Shown: positions 26,013 to 34,935, counted from the first letter of the stretch. The stretch is 64,000 nt of DNA from Rhizobium sp. ZPR4 (GCF_040215725.1 NZ_CP157967.1:124001-188000); one strand, 5' to 3'. Program-made: numbers and translations. The notes: generated by a model from the sequence alone, not told the origin.

Positions 26013-27239
26013 ATGTCGCAAGTTCCCGAATGCATGACGAGCGAGCCGGAGGAAGATGTTTACACGGCAGCGGCCGCTCCTTCGACCTTGTTGTTCGCCA
26101 TCGCCACCGGCGTCATCATCATCAATCTCTTCGCACCCCAGACGCTGGTTGGCATCATCGGCCCCTCGCTCGGCTTTTCCGAGAGCGGCGCGGGCCTGGT
26201 AGCCATGGCCTCGCTGCTCGGTTATGCCGCTGGCCTGTTTTTTCTAGTGCCGCTGGCGGATCTCATGGAAAATCGGCGGCTGGTGCTGCGCATGCTTGTC
26301 TCGGCTCTGGTCATGGCTATTGCCGCCGCCTTCGCGCCGACGGGCTGGAGCCTGCTGATCTTCCTCTTCCTGCTGGGGGCGGCCTGTTCGGCGATCCAGA
26401 TCCTCGTGCCGATCGCAGCCGCCATGGCACCGCCTGAACATCGCGGCCGGGTAATCGGCAATGTCATGAGCGGTGTCATGGTCGGCATTCTTGTCTCGCG
26501 CCCGCTAGCGAGCCTGATCGCCGATTTCTGGGGCTGGAGAAGTTTCTATGCCATGAGTGCGGTGACGCTCGCGCTCTTGGCGGCCGTTCTCGCCCTGCGC
26601 CTGCCGGAGCGGCGCCCGTTGGTCAGCGCAAGCTACGGGGCCTTGATCGGCTCGCTCTTCGATCTCTTGCGGGAGGAGCCGGTGTTGAGGCTGCGCGCCT
26701 TCACCGCCGCGTTGATGATGGCAAGCTTCAGCCTGTTCTGGACTTCCGTCGCCCTGCGTCTGGCACAACCACCATTCTCGCTTGGCCAATCCGGCATCGC
26801 ACTGTTTGCCCTCGTGGGCGCCGGCGGCGCTGCTGCGACCTCTGTCTTCGGCCGCATGGGTGACAGGGGCTGGACACGGACGGCGACATTGGCTTCGCAT
26901 CTGATCGTCCTTGCCGCCATGGCGGTCGCCGCATGGGTAGGCGCAATACGGTCGGGCGACTCTATGGCCCTGCTGATCCTCCTGGGTGCCAGCGCCGTCC
27001 TGCTCGATGTCGGCGTCACCGGAGACCAGACCTTGGGCCGTCGTGCTGTCAATCTCCTGAAGCCGGAGGCTCGCGGACGCATCAATGGTCTCTTCGTCGG
27101 CATCTTCTTTCTCGGCGGAGCTCTCGGATCGGCGCTTGCCGGCACGGCATGGGATTTCGGCGGCTGGGTTGCTGTCTGTGCAGGGGCCGCGGGCTTTGGC
27201 GTGATTGCATTGATCACGGGCCTTGCCGCACGCACCTGA
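26013..27239 (+). CDS. MFS transporter
   Basis: 408 residues with about twelve hydrophobic segments. The first loop region has GYAAGLFFLVPLADLMENRRLVL, the MFS motif A position. QILVPIAAAMAPPEHRGRVIGNVMSGVMVG resembles motif C of drug/H+ antiporters. The C-terminal half has ALFALVGAGGAAATSVFGRMGD. It probably exports small molecules across the inner membrane; the substrate is unknown. The divergent LysR regulator supports inducible expression. Confidence 0.88.
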   Translation: MSQVPECMTSEPEEDVYTAAAAPSTLLFAIATGVIIINLFAPQTLVGIIGPSLGFSESGAGLVAMASLLGYAAGLFFLVPLADLMENRRLVLRMLVSALVMAIAAAFAPTGWSLLIFLFLLGAACSAIQILVPIAAAMAPPEHRGRVIGNVMSGVMVGILVSRPLASLIADFWGWRSFYAMSAVTLALLAAVLALRLPERRPLVSASYGALIGSLFDLLREEPVLRLRAFTAALMMASFSLFWTSVALRLAQPPFSLGQSGIALFALVGAGGAAATSVFGRMGDRGWTRTATLASHLIVLAAMAVAAWVGAIRSGDSMALLILLGASAVLLDVGVTGDQTLGRRAVNLLKPEARGRINGLFVGIFFLGGALGSALAGTAWDFGGWVAVCAGAAGFGVIALITGLAART

Positions 27240-27357
27240 ACGATGCCAGGAGACGGGCAGCACTTGTGATCGCACGGCCGCATCGCCATCTGTAGCGCTT
27301 TCAGGTGGGCGCCAGACAAACATGTAAAAACAGACGCCCCTTGTCAGGAGTGTCGGA

Positions 27358-27933
27358 ATGCGTGGAATTGCATGGCTTTACAGGCTGAGAGCCGTTTTCA
27401 GGAGCGGTGTGCTGAGAATTGCCCGCAGCACCAAAGTCCCTCTCGGCACCAGGATCATCTGGAGGCGCGGCGATGTTCGCATCGGAGAGAGAGTGCATTT
27501 CCGTAAGGGAGTGGTCATCGATGCGCAAGAAGGCAGTATCGAGGTCGGCAACCACGTTTCCTTTAACGATTATAGCATCCTGCTGGGCCGTGGCGGCATC
27601 TCCATCGGCAACGACGTACGCATCGCCGCTCATGCGATGATCGTCTCCTTCGATCACAATTTCGATGATGTTTCCCGCCCGATCCGCCTTCAGGGTGTCA
27701 CGAAGAAGCCGATCGTCATTGAAGATGATGTCTGGATCGGCGCAGGCGCCAAGATCCTCGGCGGCGCCCACGTCGCCAAGGGATGCGTCATCGGCGCCAA
27801 TGCCGTTGTCAAAGGAAAGACCGAGCCCTATGGCATCTATGTCGGAGCTCCCGCAAGGCTACTGAAGCGGCGCGGAGAAACCGGCGACCGCGGATCTGCA
27901 AGGGTCGAACAATTCGCCCGCGCGAAAAAGTAA
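27358..27933 (+). CDS. Hexapeptide-repeat acyltransferase
   Basis: 191 residues, with AGGAG about 7 nt before the ATG. Left-handed beta-helix turns are clear (VRIGERVHFRKGVVIDAQE, ISIGNDVRIAAHAMIVSFDH), with the likely catalytic His in IVSFDHNFDD. A typical end cap follows: VIEDDVWIGAGAKILGGAHV, GCVIGANAVVKG, IYVGAPARLLKRR. Such enzymes O-acetylate sugars, often in polysaccharide synthesis; the acceptor is unknown. Confidence 0.88.
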   Translation: MRGIAWLYRLRAVFRSGVLRIARSTKVPLGTRIIWRRGDVRIGERVHFRKGVVIDAQEGSIEVGNHVSFNDYSILLGRGGISIGNDVRIAAHAMIVSFDHNFDDVSRPIRLQGVTKKPIVIEDDVWIGAGAKILGGAHVAKGCVIGANAVVKGKTEPYGIYVGAPARLLKRRGETGDRGSARVEQFARAKK

Positions 27934-28017
27934 GCAGTTCGACCGGGTAATCTCGTCGGGCTGGACGCTTTACATTGAATGCACCACGAGTGGCTGTCGA
28001 TGCCGACGTTGCCGGTT

Positions 28018-30024
28018 TCAGAACTCAGTCCAATCCGATTCCTTGCTCGTTGTCGCCGCCGGCGTCGCACCGAAGGCGCTCAGCAGCTTCTGACCGAGCG
28101 CACGCGCGGGAGAAGCGGCCGGCCGCACCTTGGCATTGTCGACGGCCCGGATACGCGGAGTTGCAACCGGCGGGGCCGCCGGTCGAGGTGCCGGCCTCGG
28201 CGCTGGGCTGACGACAGGTTTCGCAGAGACGCGCATGGCATCGCCGCCATCCGTGCGAAACTGAGCAAGCAGGTTGGACAGCGAGGCAGCCTCCGTCGCC
28301 AGGCTGTGGCTTGCAGCCGTGCTCTCCTCGACCATGGCGGCATTTTGCTGCGTGCCGCGATCCATGCTGTTGACGGCCGTATTGATCTCCTGCAGGCCAG
28401 CCGACTGTTCGCGGGAGGCTTCGGCGATCGCCTGCACATGCCGGTTGATTTCCTGCACGCCCGAGACGATGGCATCGAGTGCCTTGCCGGTTTCGCTGAC
28501 CAGTCCGACGCCCGTACGTACATGCGTTTCGGAAGTAGCGATGAGACCCTTGATTTCCTTGGCAGCATTGGCGGAGCGCTGAGCAAGCTCGCGCACTTCC
28601 TGGGCGACGACGGCAAAGCCCTTGCCGGCATCCCCCGCACGGGCGGCCTCGACGCCGGCATTCAGCGCCAGAAGATTGGTCTGGAAGGCAATATCGTCGA
28701 TGACGCTGATGATGTTGCCGATCTCGCCCGAGGACTTTTCGATCTGCTGCATGGCTTCGATTGCATTGCGGACGATCTCGCCGGAGTGTTCCGCGTCGCC
28801 GCGGGTATGGGCGGCGAGCTGGCTGGCCTCCTGCGTGCGCTTGGCGGCGTCCTTGACGGTGGTGGTGATTTGCTCCAGGGCGGCAGCGGTTTCCTCGACG
28901 GAAGCGGCCTGCTGTTCGGTACGCTTGGAAAGCTCGTCGGCTGCGCCACGGATTTCGTCGGCACCGGCACTGATGGCGCGGGCGTTGGAGCCGACGGCTT
29001 GTATCGTTGCGTTGAGCTTGTCGAGCGAGCTGTTGAAGTCCTGCCGCAACTGATCGAGATGCGCAACGAACTGGGTATCGATCTGCGTGACGAGATCGCC
29101 TTCCGCAAGACGCCTTAGGCCGTCGCCGACAGCCTGAACGGCCTGTTGAAGCTGTGCCGCTTCGGCAGCCTGCCTTGTCTCGCGCTGGCTACGCTCGCTG
29201 TCGCTGAGGATGCGATCCGCCTCGGCCTGCGCTTCAAGGCGGGACCGCTCGACGGCGTTGTCACGGAATATGGCGACGGCTGAGGCCATCTGCCCGATCT
29301 CGTCGCGGCGCTCCTGGCCCTCGATCTCGCTTGCCGTGTCGCCATGCGCAAGTGTCGTCATGCGCTGATGCAGCCGCATCAGCGGCGCGGCGATGCCCTT
29401 CTGCGCGGCATACATGCCGAGGAGGATGGCCAGCATGATCAACCCGGCGAGAGCCATGAGCATGTAGTTGACGGAGCTGTTGAGATGGACCGACAAGGCA
29501 TCGGCGCCCTGGTTCATCCGGTTTGTCAGCGCATCGTCGTTGGCCTGGATGCTGGCAATGAGCTTGGGTAGCTTTTGGTTGACCAGTATCAGAGTCGCTT
29601 CGGCGCCCTTGAGGTCGCCGTTCTTGCGCTGATCGATGGTCTTTTCGGTGAGGCTTTGCACCTCATCGAGACGGGCAAGGATCTCATCGATCGATTGCTT
29701 TGCCGAGGGAATGAGATTTTCCGCATGGGTCAGTCTTTGCTTGGCTTCGCCGAAATAGCTGCTGCCCGCAGCAATCGCCTTGAAGGCGTCACTGCCGGGA
29801 TCGAAATTCAGCATCAGGCTTGCTTGCAGCACGGAAGCGAGAGAGGCAGCGCTCGCACGCGCGGCCTCGCGCGCCGCGACGGCTTCATTGTCGAGGAAGG
29901 CGCTATAGGCCCGATCCGCCTTGTGGAATTCGCTGGCGATCAAAAGCAGGCCGACGAAGGAAATGACGCCGAGAAACAGGATCACGGCGAGCATCTTGGT
30001 TTTGATTTTCAGGTTCCTGAACAT
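28018..30024 (-). CDS. Methyl-accepting chemotaxis protein
   Basis: 668 residues. Transmembrane segment 1 (MLAVILFLGVISFVGLLLIA) and segment 2 (YMLMALAGLIMLAILLGMYA) flank a helical periplasmic sensor of about 160 residues. A HAMP domain (APLMRLHQRMTTLAHGD) leads into a second HAMP-like stretch and then the signalling domain. Its hairpin tip is NLLALNAGVEAARAGDAGKG followed by FAVVAQEVRELAQRSANAA. The C terminus ends SDWTEF, which resembles the CheR/CheB-docking pentapeptide. It senses an unknown ligand and signals to CheA/CheW. Confidence 0.95.
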   Translation of the reverse strand: MFRNLKIKTKMLAVILFLGVISFVGLLLIASEFHKADRAYSAFLDNEAVAAREAARASAASLASVLQASLMLNFDPGSDAFKAIAAGSSYFGEAKQRLTHAENLIPSAKQSIDEILARLDEVQSLTEKTIDQRKNGDLKGAEATLILVNQKLPKLIASIQANDDALTNRMNQGADALSVHLNSSVNYMLMALAGLIMLAILLGMYAAQKGIAAPLMRLHQRMTTLAHGDTASEIEGQERRDEIGQMASAVAIFRDNAVERSRLEAQAEADRILSDSERSQRETRQAAEAAQLQQAVQAVGDGLRRLAEGDLVTQIDTQFVAHLDQLRQDFNSSLDKLNATIQAVGSNARAISAGADEIRGAADELSKRTEQQAASVEETAAALEQITTTVKDAAKRTQEASQLAAHTRGDAEHSGEIVRNAIEAMQQIEKSSGEIGNIISVIDDIAFQTNLLALNAGVEAARAGDAGKGFAVVAQEVRELAQRSANAAKEIKGLIATSETHVRTGVGLVSETGKALDAIVSGVQEINRHVQAIAEASREQSAGLQEINTAVNSMDRGTQQNAAMVEESTAASHSLATEAASLSNLLAQFRTDGGDAMRVSAKPVVSPAPRPAPRPAAPPVATPRIRAVDNAKVRPAASPARALGQKLLSAFGATPAATTSKESDWTEF

Positions 30025-30454
30025 GGCGGTCCGCCTGCGAATGCCGTGCCTTATTCAGAGTGAGACCAAGAACCCGCTCGCCCGTCTCGGGTCGTGAGGG
30101 GAGCGCTGCCTGAAGTGCACGGGTGAAGCCGAATTTGCGTGATACCTTGCCGAGAAGGTCCAGACGACCTGCATCATGCGATCGGCGTTGGGGCCGATGT
30201 CGTCGATGGCGCTGAGTACAATCAACAGAGCTTAATCGACCGCTAACAGTGGCGGCGGCAGAGCCGGATTCCCTCATTAATTTTGTGCATGTGCAAAACT
30301 TCGCAACCGGGCGGTGCGCATGATCTCCGCCGTTCATCCAGCAGACGCGGCCGCCGACATTGCATGGCGCGATATTCCCCCTGCGGCGTGACTCTGCTAA
30401 ATCGGATTCGTGAATCAGAAATGTGCATCCACGACCGGAGGCTGGATCAAGACC
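30025..30454. other. 430-bp region between the MCP and a binding-protein gene, no gene seen
   Basis: It must hold the two divergent promoters. I see no coding frame with convincing character and no repeat family here. Part of it (from 30410) would be coding only if a GTG start were used for the next gene. Confidence 0.4.
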
Positions 30455-31330
30455 ATGCCTGTTTGCCTTTCGTCGACGATCTTCGTCGCCCGGCTCCTCG
30501 CGTGTGCGGCATTGGTCGCCATCTCCTGCGCCTGGCCGGTTGCTGCCGAGGAGACGAAGCCGCAGAACCTGCCGATCCTGTTCGATGCGCGCGAGCGCCT
30601 GCCGAAGCCGGACCTGTCCTCCCTGGTCAGGCTGCGCTTCCTGACATCGATCGATTTTCCGCCCTTCAATTTCCTCGATCAGAACGGCAAGCTCACGGGC
30701 TTCCATGTCGAGCTGGCGCGCAAGATCTGCGATGAGCTCGCAATATCCGACAAATGCCAGATCCAGGCCTTGCCCTTCGGCGAATTGCAGGGCGCACTCG
30801 CGGCCTCCCAGGGCGATGCCGTCATTGCCGGCGTCGCGGTCACGCCTGAACTGCGCAAGACTTTTGCCTTTTCGCGGCCTTTCCTGACGTTGCCGGCCCG
30901 TTTCGCGCGCAATCTCAAGGCATCGATCAGCGGCAGCACGGCCGCCTCGCTCTCGGGACATCCGGTCGGTGTCGTCAAGGGCACGGTGCACGAGGCAATG
31001 CTGACGGCCTTCTTCCCGGCGATCAAGCCAGTGCCGTTCGACGACAAGGATGCGCTGCTGGCCGCCGTCAAGGACGGCAAGGTCGATGCCGCCTTCGCTG
31101 ATGGCCTGCAGCTTTCCTTTTGGGTCTCGTCGCCGGCGGCGGAAAAATGCTGCGCTCTGTTTGATGGTCCCTACCTGTCGCAGCAGTTTCTCGGCGAGGG
31201 CTTGACCATCATGCTGCGTCAGCAGGATGCCGATCTGACGGCCGCGATAAATCATGCGCTTGCCACACTGTCACGCGACGGCAGGCTGCAGGAAATCTAT
31301 CTGCGCTATTTCCCTTATGGGCTGTACTAG
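30455..31330 (+). CDS. Transporter substrate-binding protein, amino-acid type
   Basis: 291 residues from the ATG at 30455, which gives a good signal peptide (MPVCLSSTIFVARLLACAAL, cleavage near VAAEE). An upstream GTG at 30410 is possible. The mature part is a family-3 solute-binding fold: RFLTSIDFPPFNFLDQNGKL, GFHVELARKICDEL, DAVIAGVAVTPELRKTFAFS and GVVKGTVHEAMLTAF. It binds a polar solute in the periplasm. No ABC permease or ATPase gene is adjacent, so it is an orphan here and might serve a distant transporter or a sensor. Confidence 0.88.
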   Translation: MPVCLSSTIFVARLLACAALVAISCAWPVAAEETKPQNLPILFDARERLPKPDLSSLVRLRFLTSIDFPPFNFLDQNGKLTGFHVELARKICDELAISDKCQIQALPFGELQGALAASQGDAVIAGVAVTPELRKTFAFSRPFLTLPARFARNLKASISGSTAASLSGHPVGVVKGTVHEAMLTAFFPAIKPVPFDDKDALLAAVKDGKVDAAFADGLQLSFWVSSPAAEKCCALFDGPYLSQQFLGEGLTIMLRQQDADLTAAINHALATLSRDGRLQEIYLRYFPYGLY

Positions 31331-31367
31331 AGCGGTTCAGCTTTTCACGGCTTCTCTGAAGCGCTCT
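31329..31367 (+). terminator. Palindrome after the binding-protein gene
   Basis: AGAGCG and CGCTCT arms, with TTCAG/CTGAA inside, form a hairpin overlapping the stop codon. Similar palindromes are repeated in rhizobial genomes, so it may be a repeat unit that also acts as a terminator. Confidence 0.45.
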
Positions 31368-31383
31368 AACTCTGTGTTTTCTC

Positions 31384-31430
31384 GCAATTGCGGACAGAAA
31401 ACCGCTGCGCACTTTTCCCGGAATTGCTCT
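31384..31430 (-). repeat. Rhizobial intergenic palindromic repeat, copy 2
   Basis: The inverted counterpart of 6952-6998, matching with only a few differences. It lies between the binding-protein gene and the convergent TerB-like gene. Confidence 0.7.
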
Positions 31431-31432
31431 GG

Positions 31433-31846
31433 TCAGGCCTTGCGGTAGCGGGCAATCGCGCTGCGCTCGATGGCCGCGCAGGTCAGCTTGTCGAGGCCAA
31501 GACGGTCGCGAAGCAGGCTGAGCAGGCGCAGTTCCTCGGCCTTGACCGACAGGTCGGCCGAAGCGACTTCGACGGCAAGGGCGTAGGCTGTATCGTAGAG
31601 CCGCGCCGGCAGCGTATCGCGTACGGTTTCGAGCACGATGTCGAGCCCTTCATTGCTGGCCAGGAGCTTGGCGCAATCGCGGGAGACGGAGATCAGCTTC
31701 TCGTCGTCGAACCCCTTGAAGACCGGCAGGGCGTGGATGAGCTCACCGATGCGGCTGAGTTCCCGATCGTTCATCGTGCGATCAACGGCCGAGGCCAGTA
31801 CCATGACATAGATCAGGGCCTCGTGAGCAGAAAGCGGCTTGTTCAT
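31433..31846 (-). CDS. TerB-like helical protein
   Basis: 137 residues starting MNKPLSAHEALIYVMVLASA. Features match the TerB/DjlA-type all-helical domain: acidic residues in VDRTMNDREL near the start and again in EVASADLSVKAEELRLLSLL, where related proteins bind metal. A tellurite role cannot be inferred. It lies downstream of the nuclease-like gene on the same strand, but a 178-bp gap with a long palindrome separates them. Confidence 0.8.
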   Translation of the reverse strand: MNKPLSAHEALIYVMVLASAVDRTMNDRELSRIGELIHALPVFKGFDDEKLISVSRDCAKLLASNEGLDIVLETVRDTLPARLYDTAYALAVEVASADLSVKAEELRLLSLLRDRLGLDKLTCAAIERSAIARYRKA

Positions 31847-31907
31847 GACAGGCGAAGTCCTTTGAATTTGGCAGGCTGAAAAGTCGCGCATCTCATCGCA
31901 AAAGTTA

Positions 31908-31951
31908 CTGCATAATTCCTTAAATCGGTATCGATTTAAGGAATTATGCAG
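31908..31951. repeat. 20-bp-arm perfect palindrome
   Basis: Arms 31908-31927 and 31932-31951 pair perfectly over 20 bp around GTAT. The arms begin CTGCATAATTCCTTAA. The right arm runs into the family 2 repeat at 31942-32008. It lies upstream of the TerB-like gene. Confidence 0.8.
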
Positions 31952-32008
31952 CGGGTTTAAAGTGCTACAGCGACCTTTGCGGGTCACATATGACGCGCGG
32001 CGCTGTAA
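31942..32008 (+). repeat. Rhizobial intergenic repeat, family 2, copy 2
   Basis: Modules AATTATGCAG, TGCTACAGCGACCTTTGCG and GACGCGCGGCGCTGTAAC match those at 15833-15888 in order. It ends 17 bp before the nuclease-like gene's stop codon. Confidence 0.55.
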
Positions 32009-32024
32009 CGGCGGAAGCAGGGCG

Positions 32025-33224
32025 TCAGATCGGATTGAGCGGGTCTTCCTTGGGCAAGGCCGGTCCGAGCGTCGATTTTCCATTCTTGCGTGGATCATCC
32101 CCATACATGCCGCGCTTCTTCTGCTTGGCTTCATCGACGAGCGATGCAAGCGGCGAACCTGGTTCCGGATCGGCCCAGCCGAAGCGCACCAGCCAGGCGC
32201 TGAGATCGACGCGGACATAGCGGCAGGCGCCCTTGACAGTGCCTTTCCAGTTGGCATCGGGCACATCGCAATCGATCGAGCGGCCACGCAGATACATGCG
32301 GAAGGCCGTGCGTGCGGCCTGGCCGCAGGGCCAGTCCTTCCCGCTCGGGCCGGTGCACATCCGGTCGACATCGGTCGGAACGATCCCGCTGAGCTGCACG
32401 CTCCTGCCTGATATGGTCAATATGCCAGCCTGATCCGAGAAGGGGCGGACGAGTTCGATCGTTGTCGTCTGCTCCTGCGGCTTGGATGCGGGATCAAGCG
32501 CTGTCTGTTCGGACTGAGGCTCCGGCTGAGGCTGCTGCTGTGGTGACTCTGGCGGCAGGGTTCGATGTTCGGCGGCCGCCGTTTCCCTGTCGATCTGGTC
32601 GGCCGGTATCCGGTTGTCCGGGACGGGATCCGTCTTGACCTCATCGGAAGACGCTGTCTCCGAGGAAGCGGCAGCCGCCTTGTCCGGCGCGCTTTCGCTT
32701 GGCTGTGGAGCCTGGGACTGGGCAGCGCCCTTGTCCTTCGCCGCGTCTGTCGGAACCTCGTTGTCCTCTTGCGTCACCGGCTCTGCTGCCGCCGTCTTGT
32801 TTCCCTCGACCTTGGCCTCGTCGTCGTCACTCGCCGCCGCCGCCGCCGCCATGGCGGTGGCGGACAGCTCGGGACCGCCGTCGGAGCTACTTGTCGAAGG
32901 GGACGCTGTGGCTAGGATCGTTGCCTTATCCTTCGTTGCTTGCGTGGCCGAGCCGTCGGCCTGCGCTAGCGGCTGGCCCGAATTCGCGTCGCTCTGCTTC
33001 GTGGTTTCTGCGGGCTTGGGTGCCTCGATAGCCTTCGGCGGCATGGTGCCGGCCTTGGCGGTCTCGCTCGGGGTAGTCGCAGCCGGCTTGTTTTCTGCCG
33101 TCGTGGTGCTGTTGCCCCGGTGGGGCAGGCTGAAACCACGCTCACTGACCTGAATCGCGACGAGGGTCAACCAAGAACCGACAATGGCGCCTGCCACACC
33201 GGCAAGCCAAATATCACGACGCAT
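32025..33224 (-). CDS. Membrane-anchored, degenerate thermonuclease-like protein
   Basis: 399 residues. An N-terminal membrane anchor (IWLAGVAGAIVGSWLTLVAI) is followed by about 225 residues rich in Ala, Thr, Ser, Pro, Glu and Gln, surely disordered. The last ~150 residues resemble a staphylococcal-nuclease (OB-fold) domain: VQLSGIVPTDVDRMC, AFRMYLRGRSIDCDV, then YVRVDLSAWLVRFGWADPE. The usual catalytic Arg of a DRYGR motif is missing (NWKGTVKGACRY stands there), so nuclease activity is doubtful. Such proteins are frequent in rhizobia; their role is unknown. Confidence 0.8.
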   Translation of the reverse strand: MRRDIWLAGVAGAIVGSWLTLVAIQVSERGFSLPHRGNSTTTAENKPAATTPSETAKAGTMPPKAIEAPKPAETTKQSDANSGQPLAQADGSATQATKDKATILATASPSTSSSDGGPELSATAMAAAAAASDDDEAKVEGNKTAAAEPVTQEDNEVPTDAAKDKGAAQSQAPQPSESAPDKAAAASSETASSDEVKTDPVPDNRIPADQIDRETAAAEHRTLPPESPQQQPQPEPQSEQTALDPASKPQEQTTTIELVRPFSDQAGILTISGRSVQLSGIVPTDVDRMCTGPSGKDWPCGQAARTAFRMYLRGRSIDCDVPDANWKGTVKGACRYVRVDLSAWLVRFGWADPEPGSPLASLVDEAKQKKRGMYGDDPRKNGKSTLGPALPKEDPLNPI

Positions 33225-33239
33225 AACGAGAAAACTTTC

Positions 33240-33905
33240 CTATTGGCTGGCCCAAATGATCCGGGCAATCCATTCCACATCCGCAAGCTCAAAGCTGCGA
33301 TTGGGGTGTTCGGGGTTGAGCGACAAAAGTTCTATCGACTTGGCGCTCTGCCGCAGCAGGACCTTGGCCATGACTTCGCCCTCGCGGGTCTTCACGACGA
33401 CACGGTCGTTTTTCCTGATCTGAGCACCTGGCTCGACAATCAGAATATCGCCATCCCGGTAGAGCGGCAACATGCTTTCGCCCTGCACCTCGAGCGCATA
33501 GGCGCCAGTCCTTTGCCCGGCTGCAACGGGAAACTCCACCATGTCCCAGCCCTGACCGGCCGGAAATCCGCCATCGTCGAAGAAGCCACCTGCGCCCGCC
33601 TGGGCGAAGCCGATCAGGGGGATCGAGTGGCCGGCCGACAGGGTCCCATTCACGAGCGCAGCGCCCGGTGGTTCGCTCGGCCGGATGAAGCTCAGGAACT
33701 GCTCCAGGCTGGCACCCGTTGCATCGAGGATCTTGGCGATCGATTCCGTCGAGGGCCAGCGCAGGCGGCCGTCCTGGCTCAACCGCTTGGATTTGTTAAA
33801 GGAGGTGGCATCAAGGCCGGCGCGGCGGGCGAGACCAGAGGGGGTCAGGGCATGCCGCTCGGCAAGCCGGTCGATCGCACCCCATATCTGCTCGTGTGAC
33901 AGCAT
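33240..33905 (-). CDS. S24/LexA-like transcriptional repressor
   Basis: 221 residues. An N-terminal helix-turn-helix (TPSGLARRAGLDATSFNKSK) is followed by a LexA/CI-type peptidase domain. The likely nucleophile is Ser144 (GESMLPLY) and the general base Lys181 (EVMAKVL). An Ala-Gly pair near residue 103 (FAQAGAGG) is at the expected self-cleavage position. It is therefore probably a repressor that can self-cleave. No prophage genes are adjacent, so it may be a host stress regulator. It lies 15 bp upstream of the nuclease-like gene on the same strand. Confidence 0.85.
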   Translation of the reverse strand: MLSHEQIWGAIDRLAERHALTPSGLARRAGLDATSFNKSKRLSQDGRLRWPSTESIAKILDATGASLEQFLSFIRPSEPPGAALVNGTLSAGHSIPLIGFAQAGAGGFFDDGGFPAGQGWDMVEFPVAAGQRTGAYALEVQGESMLPLYRDGDILIVEPGAQIRKNDRVVVKTREGEVMAKVLLRQSAKSIELLSLNPEHPNRSFELADVEWIARIIWASQ

Positions 33906-34044
33906 CGCCGCTCGGTATCCGCGCCGGCTCGCCCGGCGCTCTGCTCTTTAGAAAACGTTAACCGAGGCATTTTGGCGAGTAAAGACCGGCATAGGAATAC
34001 GGTCCTTTATCCCCGTGCTTTCGTCGTGTGGCCTTTTGCCGGCC

Positions 34045-34473
34045 TCAGGTCTTCTGCGGTTGCGGCTTGACGTCCGGTTGCTCGTTCTGGAATTCTTTCG
34101 CCATGCCCATGAAGCCGCGCATGAATTTCTGCATGATGCCGAGCGTGCGGTCGATCTCGGCATCGTCGGGCAGGCTTGCCCCCTTGTTCGAGGCGACCGT
34201 TTTTTCCAGTTTCGTCACGCGGTCGGCCAAGCGATCCAGCTCGTCGTCATAGGCGGTGCGTTCATCGGCAGCCATGCGGCAGACGAGATTGCCGTTCTGA
34301 TCCTGGCAGATGGACATGGCGCCCGTCTGCTTGTCGAGGCGGATGAAGTGATCGCCGCTGCGCTCAAGCTGAAAGCGTTCTGCATCCGGTTCGGCCGATA
34401 GAGCCGGCGTGGCGAGAAGAAAGGCGGTAGGCAGAAGCATGGCCACAAGGCCGATTTTCAGTTCCTTCGTCAT
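34045..34473 (-). CDS. Small exported protein, function unknown
   Basis: 142 residues from the ATG at 34473, 5 nt after GGAGGA. The signal peptide is clear (LKIGLVAMLLPTAFLLATPALSA). The mature part has RFQLERSGDHFIRLDKQTGA, a Cys pair in ICQDQNGNLVCRMA, a coiled-coil helix (DELDRLADRVTKLEK) and a Met/Phe-rich helix (MQKFMRGFMGMAKEF). Rhizobiaceae carry similar proteins without known role. Periplasmic location is inferred. Confidence 0.78.
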   Translation of the reverse strand: MTKELKIGLVAMLLPTAFLLATPALSAEPDAERFQLERSGDHFIRLDKQTGAMSICQDQNGNLVCRMAADERTAYDDELDRLADRVTKLEKTVASNKGASLPDDAEIDRTLGIMQKFMRGFMGMAKEFQNEQPDVKPQPQKT

Positions 34474-34581
34474 GTCATCCTCCGGATTTTCTGCGTTAAA
34501 CCCCAAATCCATCACGGAAACCGTGGACATCGGCTGATGTTTTCGTGCAAAGCCCTATCAGGACAGCTTTACAGAGGGATG

Positions 34582-34935
34582 ATGACCGCCATGCCAGTGG
34601 TTTACAAGATCGTGCCGGACACGCTCTGGCAGCAAGCCAGACAAACCGGCGTTTTTCATGGCGCGGCGATCGATCTGACCGACGGCTACATTCATCTCTC
34701 CACCGCCAAGCAGGCGCGGAAAACCGCCGAGCTCTATTTCGCGGGGCAGATCGGGCTGCTGCTGGTGGCGGTCGACGGCGACGTCCTCGGCGACAAGCTG
34801 GTCTTTGAACCCTCGCGCGGCGGCGATCTCTTCCCGCATCTCTATGCGCCGCTGCCGCTTTCCGCAGTAATCTGGGAAAAGCCGCTGCCGATTGGCGACG
34901 ATGGCGCTCACGTCTTTCCGGAGATGGCGAAATGA
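34582..34935 (+). CDS. DUF952 family protein
   Basis: 117 residues from the ATG at 34582, just after GAGGG (another ATG at 34579). DUF952 features: VVYKIVPDTLWQQARQTGVF at the N terminus, then DGYIHLSTAKQARKTAELYF and LVFEPSRGGDLFPHLYAPLP. The fold is thought to be like ADP-ribosyl-transferase-related folds, but no function is known to me. It overlaps pyrD by 4 bp (ATGA), so the two are translated together. Confidence 0.88.
   Translation: MTAMPVVYKIVPDTLWQQARQTGVFHGAAIDLTDGYIHLSTAKQARKTAELYFAGQIGLLLVAVDGDVLGDKLVFEPSRGGDLFPHLYAPLPLSAVIWEKPLPIGDDGAHVFPEMAK

Noticed and set aside
29903..31255. 450-codon open frame on the minus strand opposite the binding-protein gene
   Set aside because: Its composition is typical of an antisense shadow, and it overlaps the start of the chemoreceptor gene.
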